Below, piece after piece: positions 30,935-40,593 of a stretch of DNA of 64,000 bases. The DNA is taken from assembly GCF_026000295.1 (NCBI RefSeq), contig NZ_AP026769.1, forward strand, positions 1,426,001 through 1,490,000. Reading direction: 5' to 3'. The notes beneath the pieces were generated by a model, which did no database searches, was not told the DNA's origin, and worked only from the letters and a program-made list of their open reading frames with translations. The first letter of the stretch is position 1. Each line of letters opens with the position of its first letter. Source of the DNA: Helicobacter suis HS1. Lineage in GTDB: Bacteria; Campylobacterota; Campylobacteria; Campylobacterales; Helicobacteraceae. A program made the position numbers and the translations under genes.

Positions 30935-31763
30935 TAATATCCTTTAAATAATGTTGTGGGCAACTTTGCAGGGCTAATAAATCCTCTATCAAAGGTTGTA
31001 AATGCGCGGTATTAATCATATTAGCCCCATCGCTTAAAGCATTTTTAGGATCGATATGGGTTTCCATAAAAAACCCATCTACCCCCACTACTGCACTAGC
31101 CCTAGCTAGAAAAGGCACAAAAGAACTATCCCCCGTACTTTTACCCTGCGCTCCACCCGGCATTTGCACGCTATGGGTTGCATCAAAGATCACTGGGGCA
31201 AAGGCGCGCATAATCACAAGTGATCGCATATCCACCACCAAATTAGCATACCCAAAACTAGCCCCCCTCTCACAAAGATAAATCCCATGTTCTAAACAAG
31301 CTTGGTAATGGGGGGTTTTATAATTCTTAGCGCGGGTTTTTAATGCCTTCAGCGCGCTATATTGCATGTCCTTAGGGTGCATAAACTGCCCTTTTTTGAT
31401 ATTTAAAATCCGTTTAGTCTGTGCGGCTGCAACAATTAAATCAGTTTGGCGGCATAAAAATGCTGGGATTTGTAATACATCTACTACTTCAGCTACTACA
31501 CCTGCCTGCGCGCTTTCATGAATATCGGTTAAGAGTTTATAGCCAAATTTATTTTTAATACTCTCTAGCATTAATAAACCCTTTTCTAACCCGGGTCCGC
31601 GATAACTCTCTAAACTGGTGCGATTAGCCTTATCAAAACTAGCCTTGAAATAAAAATCAATTCTAGGGTCTGTGGCTAGAGGTTTAAGAGCATTGGCAAT
31701 AGATTCTAACACAGACATTTCCTCAATCACACAAGGACCAGCAATCAAGACGCATTTAGCCAA
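30921..31763 (-). CDS. kdsA: KDO 8-phosphate synthase
   Basis: 280 residues. Condenses arabinose 5-phosphate and phosphoenolpyruvate into KDO-8-P for LPS inner core. Features: AGPCVIEE start, [12 protein letters not shown], the PEP site DIHESAQ and [11 protein letters not shown], and [11 protein letters not shown]. The Cys in AGPC and the His/Asp metal ligands (the Asp of SDGANM) suggest the metal-dependent class. Head of the kdsA-ribH-nusB operon; divergent from pyrF. Confidence 0.96.
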   Translation of the reverse strand: MAKCVLIAGPCVIEEMSVLESIANALKPLATDPRIDFYFKASFDKANRTSLESYRGPGLEKGLLMLESIKNKFGYKLLTDIHESAQAGVVAEVVDVLQIPAFLCRQTDLIVAAAQTKRILNIKKGQFMHPKDMQYSALKALKTRAKNYKTPHYQACLEHGIYLCERGASFGYANLVVDMRSLVIMRAFAPVIFDATHSVQMPGGAQGKSTGDSSFVPFLARASAVVGVDGFFMETHIDPKNALSDGANMINTAHLQPLIEDLLALQSCPQHYLKDINGGI

Positions 31764-31827
31764 ACTCTTTCCTTAAATAAGTGGTGTATAATGGCGCATT
31801 GTAGTTTATTTTTGCTAAAAAAGGGAT

Positions 31828-32514
31828 ATGATGCAGCTGTGTTTGGCGCTAGATTTAGATAATAAGCGCGCATGTTTAGATTTATTAAAACAACTTCAAG
31901 GGTTAAATCTGTGGGTAAAATTAGGTTTAAGGGGGTTTATCCGCGAGGGGCCACAGTTTATTCAAGAAATTAAAAACTTGGGCTTTAGAATTTTTTTAGA
32001 TTTAAAATTACATGACATCGCCTCTACTATGCAAAAAGCCGCTTTAGAGTGTGCTAAATTAGGCGTAGAAATGATCACTTTACATGCCAGTGCTGGGAGT
32101 GAGGCGCTAGTAGGCGTGGTAGAAAAAATGCGCGCGTTAAAAAAAGCCCCTCTTTTAATGGGGGTGAGTATTTTAACGAATTTAGAGCAATCTCAGGTAG
32201 AACAAATTTACCATGCCTCTTTACAAGATCAAGTTTTACACCTTGCACAAATCTGTTTTAAAAGTGGTTTAGACGGCGTGGTGTGCTCTGTATTTGAGAG
32301 TAAGGCGATCAAACAAGCTACTAGTACGCGCTTTTTAACTCTGACCCCGGCTATTCGCCCCTTTACATATTCTTTAGACGATCAAAAACGGGTGGGTAAT
32401 TTAGAAGATGCTAAGCGCGCTTTAGCTGATTTTATTGTCATTGGCCGCCCTATTTATAACGATTCTAACCCCCTACAAATCACCACCAAGATTTTAGAAA
32501 AGATAGGAGACTAG
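31828..32514 (+). CDS. pyrF: Orotidine 5'-phosphate decarboxylase
   Basis: 228 residues, TIM barrel, last step of UMP synthesis. [10 protein letters not shown], the catalytic [10 protein letters not shown] and the phosphate loop PAIRPF are conserved. Starts MMQLCLALD; either Met is possible, AAGGGA precedes. A divergent AT-rich spacer of 64 bp separates it from kdsA. panC follows after one base. Confidence 0.95.
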   Translation: MMQLCLALDLDNKRACLDLLKQLQGLNLWVKLGLRGFIREGPQFIQEIKNLGFRIFLDLKLHDIASTMQKAALECAKLGVEMITLHASAGSEALVGVVEKMRALKKAPLLMGVSILTNLEQSQVEQIYHASLQDQVLHLAQICFKSGLDGVVCSVFESKAIKQATSTRFLTLTPAIRPFTYSLDDQKRVGNLEDAKRALADFIVIGRPIYNDSNPLQITTKILEKIGD

Positions 32515-32515
32515 C

Positions 32516-33328
32516 ATGCAGTTTTGTACTAAGGGGAGTGATCTTATTAGTTTTAGAGGCCAAGAAATTGGATTTGTACCCACAATGGGGGCTTTACACT
32601 CCGGACATGCTAGTTTAATCCAGAAGGCTAGGGCGCAAAATAAAATCGTGATTGTCTCTATCTTTGTTAACCCGACCCAATTTGGCCCCCATGAAGATTT
32701 CAACCAATATCCTAGAACGCTGCAAGCTGATTTAGAACTCTGTGAAGATCTAGGGGTAAGTGCTGTTTTTGCCCCAGAACCTACAGAAATTTATCCTTTT
32801 AAACAGAAAATCACACTCCAACCGCCCCCCTCTTTACTAGGCTTTGAAGCTGATGCGCGCCCACATCATTTTGAGGGCGTTTTACAGGTGGTGCTTAAAC
32901 TCTTTAATCTAGTGCGCCCTAAGCGGGCGTATTTTGGACGCAAAGATGCCCAACAGCTTTTAATTATCCAGCATATGGTGGCTGATTTATTTTTAGAGAT
33001 AGAAATTGTACCTTGTGAGATTGTACGCGATTCTGATGGACTAGCTTTAAGCTCGCGCAATGTGTATTTGAGCCAAGAGGAGCGCCAAAGCGCGCTTAAA
33101 CTCCCTCAGGCCTTAATGCGCATAAAAAAGGCTATTAGTGCGGGGCAAAATCATAGCGCTAACTTAATTCAGCTAGGTTTAGAAGTTTTAGAAGGGCTGA
33201 AGGTACATTACTTAAGTATCTGTGATCACTACTTAACACCCTTAGATCAAATAAAACCAACAAAAACCCTTATTTTGTGCGCGATTCAAGTGGGGGCTGT
33301 GCGGTTATTAGATAATTTATGGGTGTGA
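32516..33328 (+). CDS. panC: Pantothenate synthetase
   Basis: 270 residues. Joins pantoate and beta-alanine via a pantoyl-adenylate. Conserved: [10 protein letters not shown] (HIGH-like), [13 protein letters not shown], the FGRKDAQQ block, and [18 protein letters not shown] precedes ATG 32516, two bases after the pyrF stop, so the pair forms an operon. Length is usual. Confidence 0.96.
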   Translation: MQFCTKGSDLISFRGQEIGFVPTMGALHSGHASLIQKARAQNKIVIVSIFVNPTQFGPHEDFNQYPRTLQADLELCEDLGVSAVFAPEPTEIYPFKQKITLQPPPSLLGFEADARPHHFEGVLQVVLKLFNLVRPKRAYFGRKDAQQLLIIQHMVADLFLEIEIVPCEIVRDSDGLALSSRNVYLSQEERQSALKLPQALMRIKKAISAGQNHSANLIQLGLEVLEGLKVHYLSICDHYLTPLDQIKPTKTLILCAIQVGAVRLLDNLWV

Positions 33329-33362
33329 TTGGCAAAAGTCTAGCTAAAGAAAGGATAGTATC

Positions 33363-33584
33363 ATGCTTTTAAACGCCATTATTGAAAAAGATGAGTTTGG
33401 GTATTTTGCCTATGTTCCCACCTTACAAGGTTGCATGACGCAAGGAAAAACTTACGAGGAAATTCTAAAAAACATAAAAGAGGCTATTGAGCTTTATTTA
33501 GAAAGTTTGAGAGCTGATGAATTAGCCCTCATTTCTAATAAAAATACGGCAATAGTTCCTATTGAAGTGGCTTTTAATGGCTGA
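33363..33584 (+). CDS. hicB: HicB-like antitoxin
   Basis: 73 residues of the HicB partial-RNase-H fold: AIIEKDEFGYFAYVPTLQGC followed by GKTYEEILKNIKEAIELYLE. It lacks a separate C-terminal DNA-binding domain, as short HicBs do. AAAGGA precedes ATG 33363. Its stop overlaps the start of hicA, with the antitoxin first. It may persist because it is harmless without an active toxin. Confidence 0.85.
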   Translation: MLLNAIIEKDEFGYFAYVPTLQGCMTQGKTYEEILKNIKEAIELYLESLRADELALISNKNTAIVPIEVAFNG

Positions 33585-33803
33585 TCTGCCTAGACTCACT
33601 GCAAAAGAAGCTGAAAGATTGCTATTACAGAATGGTTTTACTCTTGCTAGGCAAAAAGGTAGCCATAAGATATATATAAAAGGTAAGATCAGACAAGTTT
33701 TGCCTTTTCATTCTGGTAAAATTTTACACCCCCTATAAAGACCTAACTTAGGAAAATTATCAAGCGCGCTATAAGATTGATAAATATTTCATTAGACCTT
33801 TAG
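33577..33803 (+). pseudogene. hicA: hicA toxin remnant (C-terminus frame-broken)
   Basis: ATG 33577 opens a 53-residue frame with the dsRBD-like HicA core: KEAERLLLQNGF, RQKGSHKIY with the catalytic His, and LPFHSGKILHP. It then stops at 33738 where intact HicAs continue. The missing tail (KT, then LRKIIKRAIRL) is legible up to 33803 but is separated by a frameshift and an in-frame TAA. The RNase-active His is present, yet loss of the last strand and helix should destabilise the fold. I read it as a decayed toxin beside an intact antitoxin. Confidence 0.7.
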
Positions 33804-33875
33804 ATTACTCATAGATTACTCATTGTTACCTAATTAGAAATATAATACCAGAGTATTTAATTGTGGATTTTTTTC

Positions 33876-35803
33876 ATGGTTAGGACGATAGGATTAGTTT
33901 TATTAGTTGTTATAGCATTTGGATCAATACCACGAGGCGATTTGTTAGCCGTTGATATTGATATTCGCAACGGGTTATTTGTTGGCGCTCAATATGGCAT
34001 GAATAATGAGGATTTAAGTAGCCAAACAAAAGTTCCATGCCCAATCTGTGCTTTAGATCAAAGCGTAGTTAGCTTGCCAAGCTTAGATAGCAAGAGTAAA
34101 TACCCGCCCTCTGTTGTGGGGTGGGTTAATAGCCTTGATTCAAATATCACGCAGGTCTTAAACGAACTTACTGATCTTAATAATCTTTTATTACAGGCTG
34201 AAATTGATAACCAAAGTCTAACTTCTCGTACTAGTATTTCTCTCTCAGATATTGCAGATTTACCCACACTTGAGGCACAAATCCAAAGTACAATGGCTGA
34301 TTTAAAGGCTATATTGATGCCCACGCAGATAGCGCGCAAAATCAAGGTGTACTTTCTAAGTATGCCTCTATGCTATCAGAAATGAAAGTCTTAGTAAACA
34401 ACTCACTACTGAGGTAAATAATCATAATAACGCTATATCTTCACAAGTGCAAAGTTACAATAAAGCAAAGTCAGAGTATGAAAATAAATTAAACCAATAT
34501 AATTCAGAGAAGGATAAATACCAGAGCGTAGTTAATAATGTTGCTAACTCTTAGTAACGCGACAAGCAATCAAGAAAATCAAAAAAATCAAACTATACAA
34601 GATGTAACCAACAGTATTAATGGCATCATTAAAGGTCTACAAGCTTTAGAAACCGCTAGTTCTTGGCCATTTAATGGAGTTTGGACACAATCTCAATATA
34701 ACCAAGCGATTAATGCAGGGATAAATGCAACCGGAGTAACCACCAGCTGTATGACGGATAGTACTTGTAAAAATTCAAAACAGACACTTGATCAAATAGC
34801 CAAAGATTTAAGTGATGCCCAATATAGAAATCTTAGCCCATGCCTCTATCATGTTAAAAATTGCCCCCTCAGTACACAAACTCCAGAAGAGAAGCTAACA
34901 GACTTAACGCAAACTATGGAATGGTTTAGTTGGATGGCTGCTTTGGTGTCTAATAATTCTACAGAAAGAACAGAGTTAATAAACGATTACAAGACTTTTC
35001 TTAGTTTGTTGAGTCAACAAACTTATAAGAATTTTCAACAACTATTCCCCACCACCTCCCAAGCTATGCAACCCGCCCCCACTTTCACCACTCCTAATAC
35101 TTTAAGTTTTAACTACCAAAACTTCGCCAATGCCATTAAAGCAGTAGACACCACAAGAACTAGTTTAGTGCCTATGATGACAAGCTTTAATCGCTTTAAT
35201 AAACCCTATGCTAATAGAAGTTATAACGGCTCGCTCTTGCTTGGCTACCAGTCTTTTTTTAGTAAACACTTTGGTTATTCTATTCAAGGTAGCGTAGGCT
35301 ATGGCTATATAGGAAGCCCGCTTTTTAAAATGCAATACTTCGGTGTTAATGCGCTTAGAAACTTACAAGATGTATCCATTAATCTAGGCGCTGATTTGTA
35401 TTGGGATTTTAACGCCCCAAAGAATAATACCGCCGCATTTTATGGGCTTTTTGTGGGTTTATCTGGCGGGAGTATGAATTATGATCTAAGCGCGCAAAGT
35501 GATATTTGGCGTGCTTCTTATGATTTTGATTTAGATTTAGGTTTGCGTTTTCAGTTTGGGGCTAATATTTTTAAAGTCGGGGTAGATATTCCTTTGCTAA
35601 AACATAATATTAACTGGCAAATAGAAATGGCAGGGCACGCGCCAATTAATTTTGAAATGCAACAAGGCGTGCAAAGTAGCGGGTTTTTTATCCAATATGA
35701 TCGCATCATTTTATGGCGCGCCTCTAGTTTTTGGGCAACTATTCACCGCCACTTAAAAAAGAGACATAGAATTGAGCACATCTACGACCCGTATAGATTC
35801 TAA
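33876..35803 (+). pseudogene. Hop/Hor-family outer membrane protein, several frame breaks
   Basis: ATG 33876 gives a signal-like hydrophobic start, then NGLFVGAQYGMN, the family's N-terminal signature, and CPICALD. The first frame ends at 34385 out of register; LSEMKVLVNNSLL and then a coiled-coil-like stretch (KAKSEYENKLNQY) continue in two other frames up to about 34553; the last frame runs to 35803, with Cys pairs (CMTDSTC, CLYHVKNC), a beta-barrel and terminal Phe (DPYRF). At least three single-frame changes separate them. Either a decayed adhesin or indel errors in a repetitive region; no simple repeat sits at the breaks, so phase variation is unlikely. Confidence 0.7.
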
Positions 35804-35836
35804 TCCACAAAGGGCATAGAGTAAAAACTTTCTATG

Positions 35837-35895
35837 CCACAATAACAACTTTCTAAATTCATCGTCCCCCCTCCGCCTAGCATTATATCGCTATG
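35837..35895 (+). repeat. Displaced copy H (from DUF354 gene 37290-37348)
   Basis: 59 bp identical to 37290-37348 at an offset of 1453. It lies at the 3' end of the alcohol dehydrogenase gene. Shortest and last of the series. Confidence 0.88.
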
Positions 35896-36915
35896 TCTAA
35901 ATAAAGCATTAGAGTGAGTTAGATCGTAAAAAACTTGATCAATATCTTTACCCTCAACTAATTTAATTTCAGGGTAGATGTTGTGCAAAATAGAAAAATC
36001 TAGCATTTCTTGGGTTTCTTTGATTCCGCCTACCAAAGAGCCATAAACTTTTTTATTCGGATCAAAAACAAGTTGGGCAATGCTAATAGTTGGCATCACA
36101 TTAAAGGGAGGCAAACCTACAATGGCTAATTCCCCGCCATAAGCCAAACAACGAACATAATCTGTTAAATCATAGCTAGTTGGGATTGTAGAGAGGATAA
36201 AATCTAAATTAGCATGTTTGGCGTCTTTAACAGAGCTATAGTAATGTTTAGCGCCCATATCCATTGCCATTTCTTTTTTAGATTCACTTCTTGCAAACAC
36301 GCTTACCTCAGCTCCCATAGCTAAAGCGTATTTAAATGCCATATGTCCTAATCCGCCAAAACCGGCAATGCCTACTTTAGTGCCTTCTTTGACTTGTGCA
36401 AATTTTAAAGGCGAATAAGTGGTGATCCCGGCGCAAAATAAAGGTGCGATTTTTTCAAAGGGCGCGTCACTAGGTACTCTAATCACATAATCCTCATCTA
36501 CCACAATACAATTAGAATACCCGCCCATGTGGGGTTCGTTGTTGTGGAAGTAATCCGGACAATTATAAGTATGAACAGTCTTTCCATGCTCACAAAGTAC
36601 TTCATGGTGGTTTAAACAATTAGAACATTGTTTACAAGAATTGACAAAAGTACCCACTCCAGCGCGATCGCCTACTTTAAATTTATGCACATGAGAGCCT
36701 ACAGCGGTTACAATCCCTACAATTTCATGCCCGGGGATCATCGGATAAATCCCCTCCCCCCATTCGCTATAAGCCGCATGGATATCGCTATGGCAAATCC
36801 CGCAGTAGTGAATATCAATTAACACATCATTTTTACCCAGAGCGTGGCGGTTGAAGCGATGTTCTTGAAACTTCCCGTCTTTAGAAAAAATGGCAAAACC
36901 TTTGGCTGGTATCAT
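35896..36915 (-). CDS. Zinc-dependent alcohol dehydrogenase, C-terminal end overwritten
   Basis: About 340 native residues of the cinnamyl-alcohol-dehydrogenase-like MDR family (H. pylori HP1104 type): catalytic zinc site CGICHSDIH and GHE, structural zinc Cys cluster CKQCSNC...CEHG, Rossmann GFGGLGHMA. It reduces aldehydes with NADPH, probably detoxification. ATG 36915 follows AAAGGAGA; the in-frame ATG at 36945 has no such site. After FDLTHSNALFR-like sequence the frame enters copy H (the HSDIMLGGGG run) and ends at 35800 with a false tail; the native C-terminus is missing only by a few residues. Confidence 0.9.
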
Positions 36916-37018
36916 AGTGTCTCCTTTTTTACTTTTAAGATTCATTGAAATTTAAGCATTTTTTAAGAGCTAATATCCTAGCCCGCGCGCGATTTTACTA
37001 TAAAAATGCTAATAAAAA

Positions 37019-38128
37019 TCATCTACCAAAATACTGGGCTAATAAAGGGGCTTTGAATAGAAAATCAAAATTAACCGCGCCTTTAATAAAAACTTTTTTA
37101 GCTCTAGCGTGGTTTTTTGCTTGGATACTCTTGCGGACTGTATTTACATCTTGATTTTGATAGGGCAATAAAGCATTTTGGACAAAATGAAGGACTTCAG
37201 GCAGAGTTTTAGCGTGTGCCATTAATTGGTGTTTGAGTAGGTAATGATCATGGTAGAGCCATAAAGAGCGTAAAGACAGAGTAGGCAAACCACAATAACA
37301 ACTTTCTAAATTCATCGTCCCCCCTCCGCCTAGCATTATATCGCTATGGGCGTATAAATTAGAGGCGCTAAATTTTTGTTCTAAAATGATCACATTTTTA
37401 AGATGATTAAAGGCTTTTTTAAGAGGTTTAGCGCTGTAGCGTGGGAGGATTACCAAATTAACATCTAATTCATTTAAAACGGGGATACTTTCATAAAATA
37501 GGGTTGTGGGGGTGAATACATAGTGGGCTTGTTCTTCTTGGCGCAATAAAAGAGTGGGGCGCTTACAATTTAAACCACAGGTTTTTCTAAAATCTATCTC
37601 ACTAGGCTCTTTTAACCACAACACCGGATCAATAAAGGGATAAAAGATCACCTCTTGCGCACCGGCTAATTTATAAGCCTCAAGAGGCACGATAAAAGGA
37701 GCAAAGATCACATCTGCTAGGGGGGCGCTGAGTTTAGCTAGTTTTGTAGGTGGCATGATCGTTTGTTTATTGTTGGGTTTAGAGCCTAAGCTTGGGGTGT
37801 CTAAAAAGTAGGCAATAGGGATTTGTAAAGCAAAGGCACTTTGCACAGCCTCTACACTTGCACCCACTAGCAATAAATCCGGGCGCTTTTTGGCAAAAAG
37901 CTTTAAAAACCAACGGCTACGCCTCAAGCGCTCTATATACTTTTGCTCTAAACTTTCCCCCCGCCCACCAAAACATAAATAAGGCATGTTATAAAGGTCT
38001 AAAAGCGCGCAGGTTTCTTGGTAATTAGGGCTACTGCGGGTTGTAATAAGAACTTCTGTTTGCAATAAGGGGAGTAATTCTTTAAAGAATAAAGCTTGTT
38101 TAGGATCAATAATATCTAGCCAAATCAA
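37019..38128 (-). CDS. DUF354 glycosyltransferase-like protein
   Basis: 369 residues of the DUF354 family, distantly GT-B-like: MIWLDIIDPKQALFF, then DLLLVGASVEAVQ, and SDIMLGGGGTMNLES near the C-terminus, which resembles a nucleotide-sugar binding loop. Activity unknown. The stop of the gene lies just past the divergent spacer to adh; the start overlaps the mtnN stop. The GGGGTMNLES region is the source of copy H. Confidence 0.75.
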   Translation of the reverse strand: MIWLDIIDPKQALFFKELLPLLQTEVLITTRSSPNYQETCALLDLYNMPYLCFGGRGESLEQKYIERLRRSRWFLKLFAKKRPDLLLVGASVEAVQSAFALQIPIAYFLDTPSLGSKPNNKQTIMPPTKLAKLSAPLADVIFAPFIVPLEAYKLAGAQEVIFYPFIDPVLWLKEPSEIDFRKTCGLNCKRPTLLLRQEEQAHYVFTPTTLFYESIPVLNELDVNLVILPRYSAKPLKKAFNHLKNVIILEQKFSASNLYAHSDIMLGGGGTMNLESCYCGLPTLSLRSLWLYHDHYLLKHQLMAHAKTLPEVLHFVQNALLPYQNQDVNTVRKSIQAKNHARAKKVFIKGAVNFDFLFKAPLLAQYFGR

Positions 38129-38835
38129 AGCGATTCTGCTAATCTTTCTAACATGGTGTATACAAAATGAGCGCTAATCTTAGCGCTTTCATGTAAAAAG
38201 AGATCAAAATCAGCGGGGGCTTCCCCATTTGCCTTATCACTCACACTTCTAAGTACACAAAAAGGGATATTAAAATCCCGGCAAATACAAGCCATGCTAG
38301 CTCCCTCCATTTCCACCACAGCCGCACCAAAGATTTGATTCCATGTTTGTTTTACTTCAGGATTGTTTACAAATTGATCGCAAGTGGCCACTATGCCCTC
38401 TTTAAGCTCTATATTTAAAGAACGCGCCACGCCTCTAGCTAATGCATTCAGAGTTTTATCACTTTCTACAAATACGCTACTCTCAGGGATAAAACCTAAA
38501 GGATGCCCAAAGGCGCTTAAATCCACATCTGCTTGACAAAGTTTGGTAGCTAAGATTAGATCATTAATTTCTAAATCAGTAGCCAAACCCCCCGCTACTC
38601 CGCTAAAAATAAGCGCCTCTACACCATAGCGTAAAATCATAATGCTAGCCGTTGTTGCGGCATGTACCTTACCAATTTTACTATAGGCTAAAATTAGGGT
38701 GGTGTTTTTAAAAGAGATAATGTAAAAAGTGTTATTGCCTACTTTTTCTGCTCTATGCTGGCTAAATATTTCTAAAAGCGGGGTGATCTCCTCTTGCATC
38801 GCTCCCATAACTCCAATGGTTTTAAAAGTAGGCAT
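38125..38835 (-). CDS. mtnN: MTA/SAH/aminofutalosine nucleosidase
   Basis: 236 residues. Hydrolyses 5'-methylthioadenosine, S-adenosylhomocysteine and, in Helicobacter, 6-amino-6-deoxyfutalosine in the menaquinone pathway. Conserved: GVMGAMQEEI, FSGVAGGL, VEMEGASMA and the catalytic Asp in SDKANGEAPADF. Overlaps the DUF354 gene by 4 bases. Confidence 0.95.
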   Translation of the reverse strand: MPTFKTIGVMGAMQEEITPLLEIFSQHRAEKVGNNTFYIISFKNTTLILAYSKIGKVHAATTASIMILRYGVEALIFSGVAGGLATDLEINDLILATKLCQADVDLSAFGHPLGFIPESSVFVESDKTLNALARGVARSLNIELKEGIVATCDQFVNNPEVKQTWNQIFGAAVVEMEGASMACICRDFNIPFCVLRSVSDKANGEAPADFDLFLHESAKISAHFVYTMLERLAESL

Positions 38836-38922
38836 TTTGCTCCTTGTATTGATGATTAGTTTATTTTAACACATTAAGCTATCCATTAGTAGCGATAAGC
38901 TAAAATCTAACTTTGTGCTTGT

Positions 38923-39013
38923 GGACAGGTGGGTGAGTTGGCTGAAACCACATCCCTGCTAAGGATGCGTAGCCGTAAGGTTACCGAGGGTTCGAATCCC
39001 TCCCTGTCCGCCA
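38923..39013 (+). tRNA. tRNA-Ser (GCU)
   Basis: 91 nt with a GGACAGG/CCTGTCC acceptor stem, anticodon GCT, a long class II variable arm, GGTTCGAAT T-loop region and encoded CCA. A TAAAAT -10 lies about 20 bases upstream. Confidence 0.95.
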
Positions 39014-39102
39014 CTCCTTCTGCACTTAAATAGCGCTAGTTTATATCCTGCTTGTATTTTAGTTGTTAGCTATGGAAAAATTTTAAAAGATGAGAGTAAA
39101 GC

Positions 39103-39118
39103 CCCGGTGGCAACCGGG
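39103..39118 (-). terminator. Hairpin after the hpn-like gene
   Basis: A 6-bp CCCGGT/ACCGGG stem with a 4-base loop, 11 bases after the stop, followed on the minus strand by GCTTTA. The T-run is short. Confidence 0.45.
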
Positions 39119-39128
39119 AGAATGAGAA

Positions 39129-39290
39129 CTAGTTGTGTTCTTCCTCATGTTCATGGTGATGATGGTGTTCCCCATGGTGGTGATGATGGTGGTGATGATG
39201 ACCGCCATAGTAGTGGTGATGGTGGTGATGATGGTGATGTTCTGCACACTCTTCATGCTCATGGCAACATTCATCAGTATGATGTGACAT
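39129..39290 (-). CDS. hpn: Hpn-like histidine-rich nickel-binding protein
   Basis: 53 residues starting MSHHTDECCHEHEE, with 29 His (runs of 9, 9 and 5) and 3 Cys (two in CC, one in ECAEH). This matches Hpn, the H. pylori histidine-rich protein that stores and buffers nickel for urease and hydrogenase, shorter than the ~60-residue original. GGAGG lies 9 bases before ATG 39290, with a TAGAAT -10 on the minus strand at 39342-39347 and a hairpin after the stop. The usual strand-shadow frames across this CAC/CAT-rich stretch are spurious. Confidence 0.85.
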   Translation of the reverse strand: MSHHTDECCHEHEECAEHHHHHHHHHYYGGHHHHHHHHHGEHHHHHEHEEEHN

Positions 39291-39341
39291 TTTCGTATCC
39301 TCCGGAAGTAAAATATTCTCAGTGTCAAACCGAGTGGGGGT

Positions 39342-39347
39342 ATTCTA
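39342..39347 (-). promoter_or_regulatory. -10 element of the hpn-like gene
   Basis: TAGAAT on the minus strand about 50 bases before the start codon, giving a leader of roughly 45 bases. No clear NikR palindrome is visible by eye. Confidence 0.5.
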
Positions 39348-39388
39348 TCTAAGAAAAACTATGTTTTGGTAAACAGCGTTATTAAAGA

Positions 39389-39817
39389 TCAAGCTTGTTT
39401 GAAAAAAAGCACGCATTCTTTTTCTAAAGTGTATAACTCATAACGCAAGGTTTTAAAATTTGGAGTGTCTAGTGTGGGGGATAAGATGTATTTAAAACAT
39501 TCCTCCAACACGCGCGCGCTCTCCTGTGCCCGTTTAAAATTGGCTTGCAGCATGTGCAAATAAGATTGTGCATGCATGCAATCATAAGCACTAAGTACAT
39601 CTGCATTACTATTTCTTTGCGTGTATAACAGATTAAAATCAACTTTATTTTCAACAAAGATAGAAGTAGCCGTGTGGCGGATTGTTTTAAGGCGTGTGGC
39701 TAAATCTTGATGATCGCAAAGATAGCGCATCATATCCTCAACCACTCTAACCCCCTCCTTTAAACGATTCAAATTGGCATCTAAAAGACGCCAAACGGGT
39801 TTAGTCGTCGCGACCAC
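39389..39817 (-). CDS. ThiD2-like protein
   Basis: About 142 residues. RLLDANLNRLKEGVRVVEDMMRY and RAQESARVLEE are hallmarks of the ThiD2/ThiP-synthase-associated helical domain, found in thiamine salvage proteins and alone in epsilonproteobacteria. The candidate start is GTG 39817, overlapping the last 17 bases of the Bax-inhibitor gene; no ATG is well placed. A thiamine role is inferred from the family only. Confidence 0.6.
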   Translation of the reverse strand: MVATTKPVWRLLDANLNRLKEGVRVVEDMMRYLCDHQDLATRLKTIRHTATSIFVENKVDFNLLYTQRNSNADVLSAYDCMHAQSYLHMLQANFKRAQESARVLEECFKYILSPTLDTPNFKTLRYELYTLEKECVLFFKQA

Positions 39818-40487
39818 CCATAATACCCATGATTTGTAGGAGCGAAACAAAGACATTTAGAAAATCCACATACAAAGCCACAGCGGCTTCTATAGGGCTT
39901 TCATAAAGACCTCTAATGATGTTTTGGGTGTCATAGGCAATAAAAAGGCTAAAGAGAATCACACTCACTCCGGCAATAGCCACTTGCATGAGAGGAGAAC
40001 CTAAGAACAAGTTAATCAAAGAGGCCACCAAAACAACAATCACAGCAATAAAGAGCATTTTGCCCATATTAGCTAGATCGCTTTTGGTTTTAATCGCATA
40101 CACGCTCATGATGCCAAATATAATAGTTGTCATGCCTAAAGCCTGCCAAATAGCACTTGCTCCTGATCTAGCAATCACAAACCCTAAGAGAGGTACTAGA
40201 GTGATACCAGATAAGAAAGCAAAGGCAAAGAGCATTAGCAAGTTAACAGTGGGCATTCTGCGGGTAAACATCAGCCCAAAAAAGGCGGCAATTTCACCAA
40301 TAAAGAAAGCCCACTTATACTGGACAACAACACCAAAATGCATCAGCCCTATTAGCGCGCCAATGGTAGCCAAAAGAAGGCTGCCGGCGAAGAACTTATA
40401 GGTCGTTTTAACAAAATCAACTAAGACTGTTTCACTTTGTTCTGCATGGAAAGAAGTTTCCACCTGCGAACGGTTATACAATGCCAT
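39801..40487 (-). CDS. Bax-inhibitor-1/YccA-family membrane protein
   Basis: 228 residues, seven membrane segments, ending in an acidic GGRDD tail, as in BI-1 homologues that conduct or sense calcium or interact with FtsH. AAGGAG-like sequence precedes ATG 40487. Next to a GAPDH gene on the opposite strand, the same order as in H. pylori HP0920/HP0921. Confidence 0.9.
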   Translation of the reverse strand: MALYNRSQVETSFHAEQSETVLVDFVKTTYKFFAGSLLLATIGALIGLMHFGVVVQYKWAFFIGEIAAFFGLMFTRRMPTVNLLMLFAFAFLSGITLVPLLGFVIARSGASAIWQALGMTTIIFGIMSVYAIKTKSDLANMGKMLFIAVIVVLVASLINLFLGSPLMQVAIAGVSVILFSLFIAYDTQNIIRGLYESPIEAAVALYVDFLNVFVSLLQIMGIMGGRDD

Positions 40488-40593
40488 GGTAAGACTCCTT
40501 TTATCAAAAAAGTGCTAGGATTGTAGCAGATTGCGATTAATTTATTGCTTAATATTCATTAAATCGTTAGTGTTTAGCTTGAGATAGGAGGAT

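Noticed and set aside
34058-34345. Antisense protein within the outer membrane protein region
   Set aside because: Codon pattern and lack of a ribosome site mark it as a shadow of the plus-strand gene.
39083-39352. Two ~81-residue proteins on opposite strands (Thr/Ile-Met-rich and Gly/Asp-rich)
   Set aside because: They are out-of-frame readings of the CAC/CAT codons of the hpn-like gene, which has its own ribosome site, -10 and hairpin.
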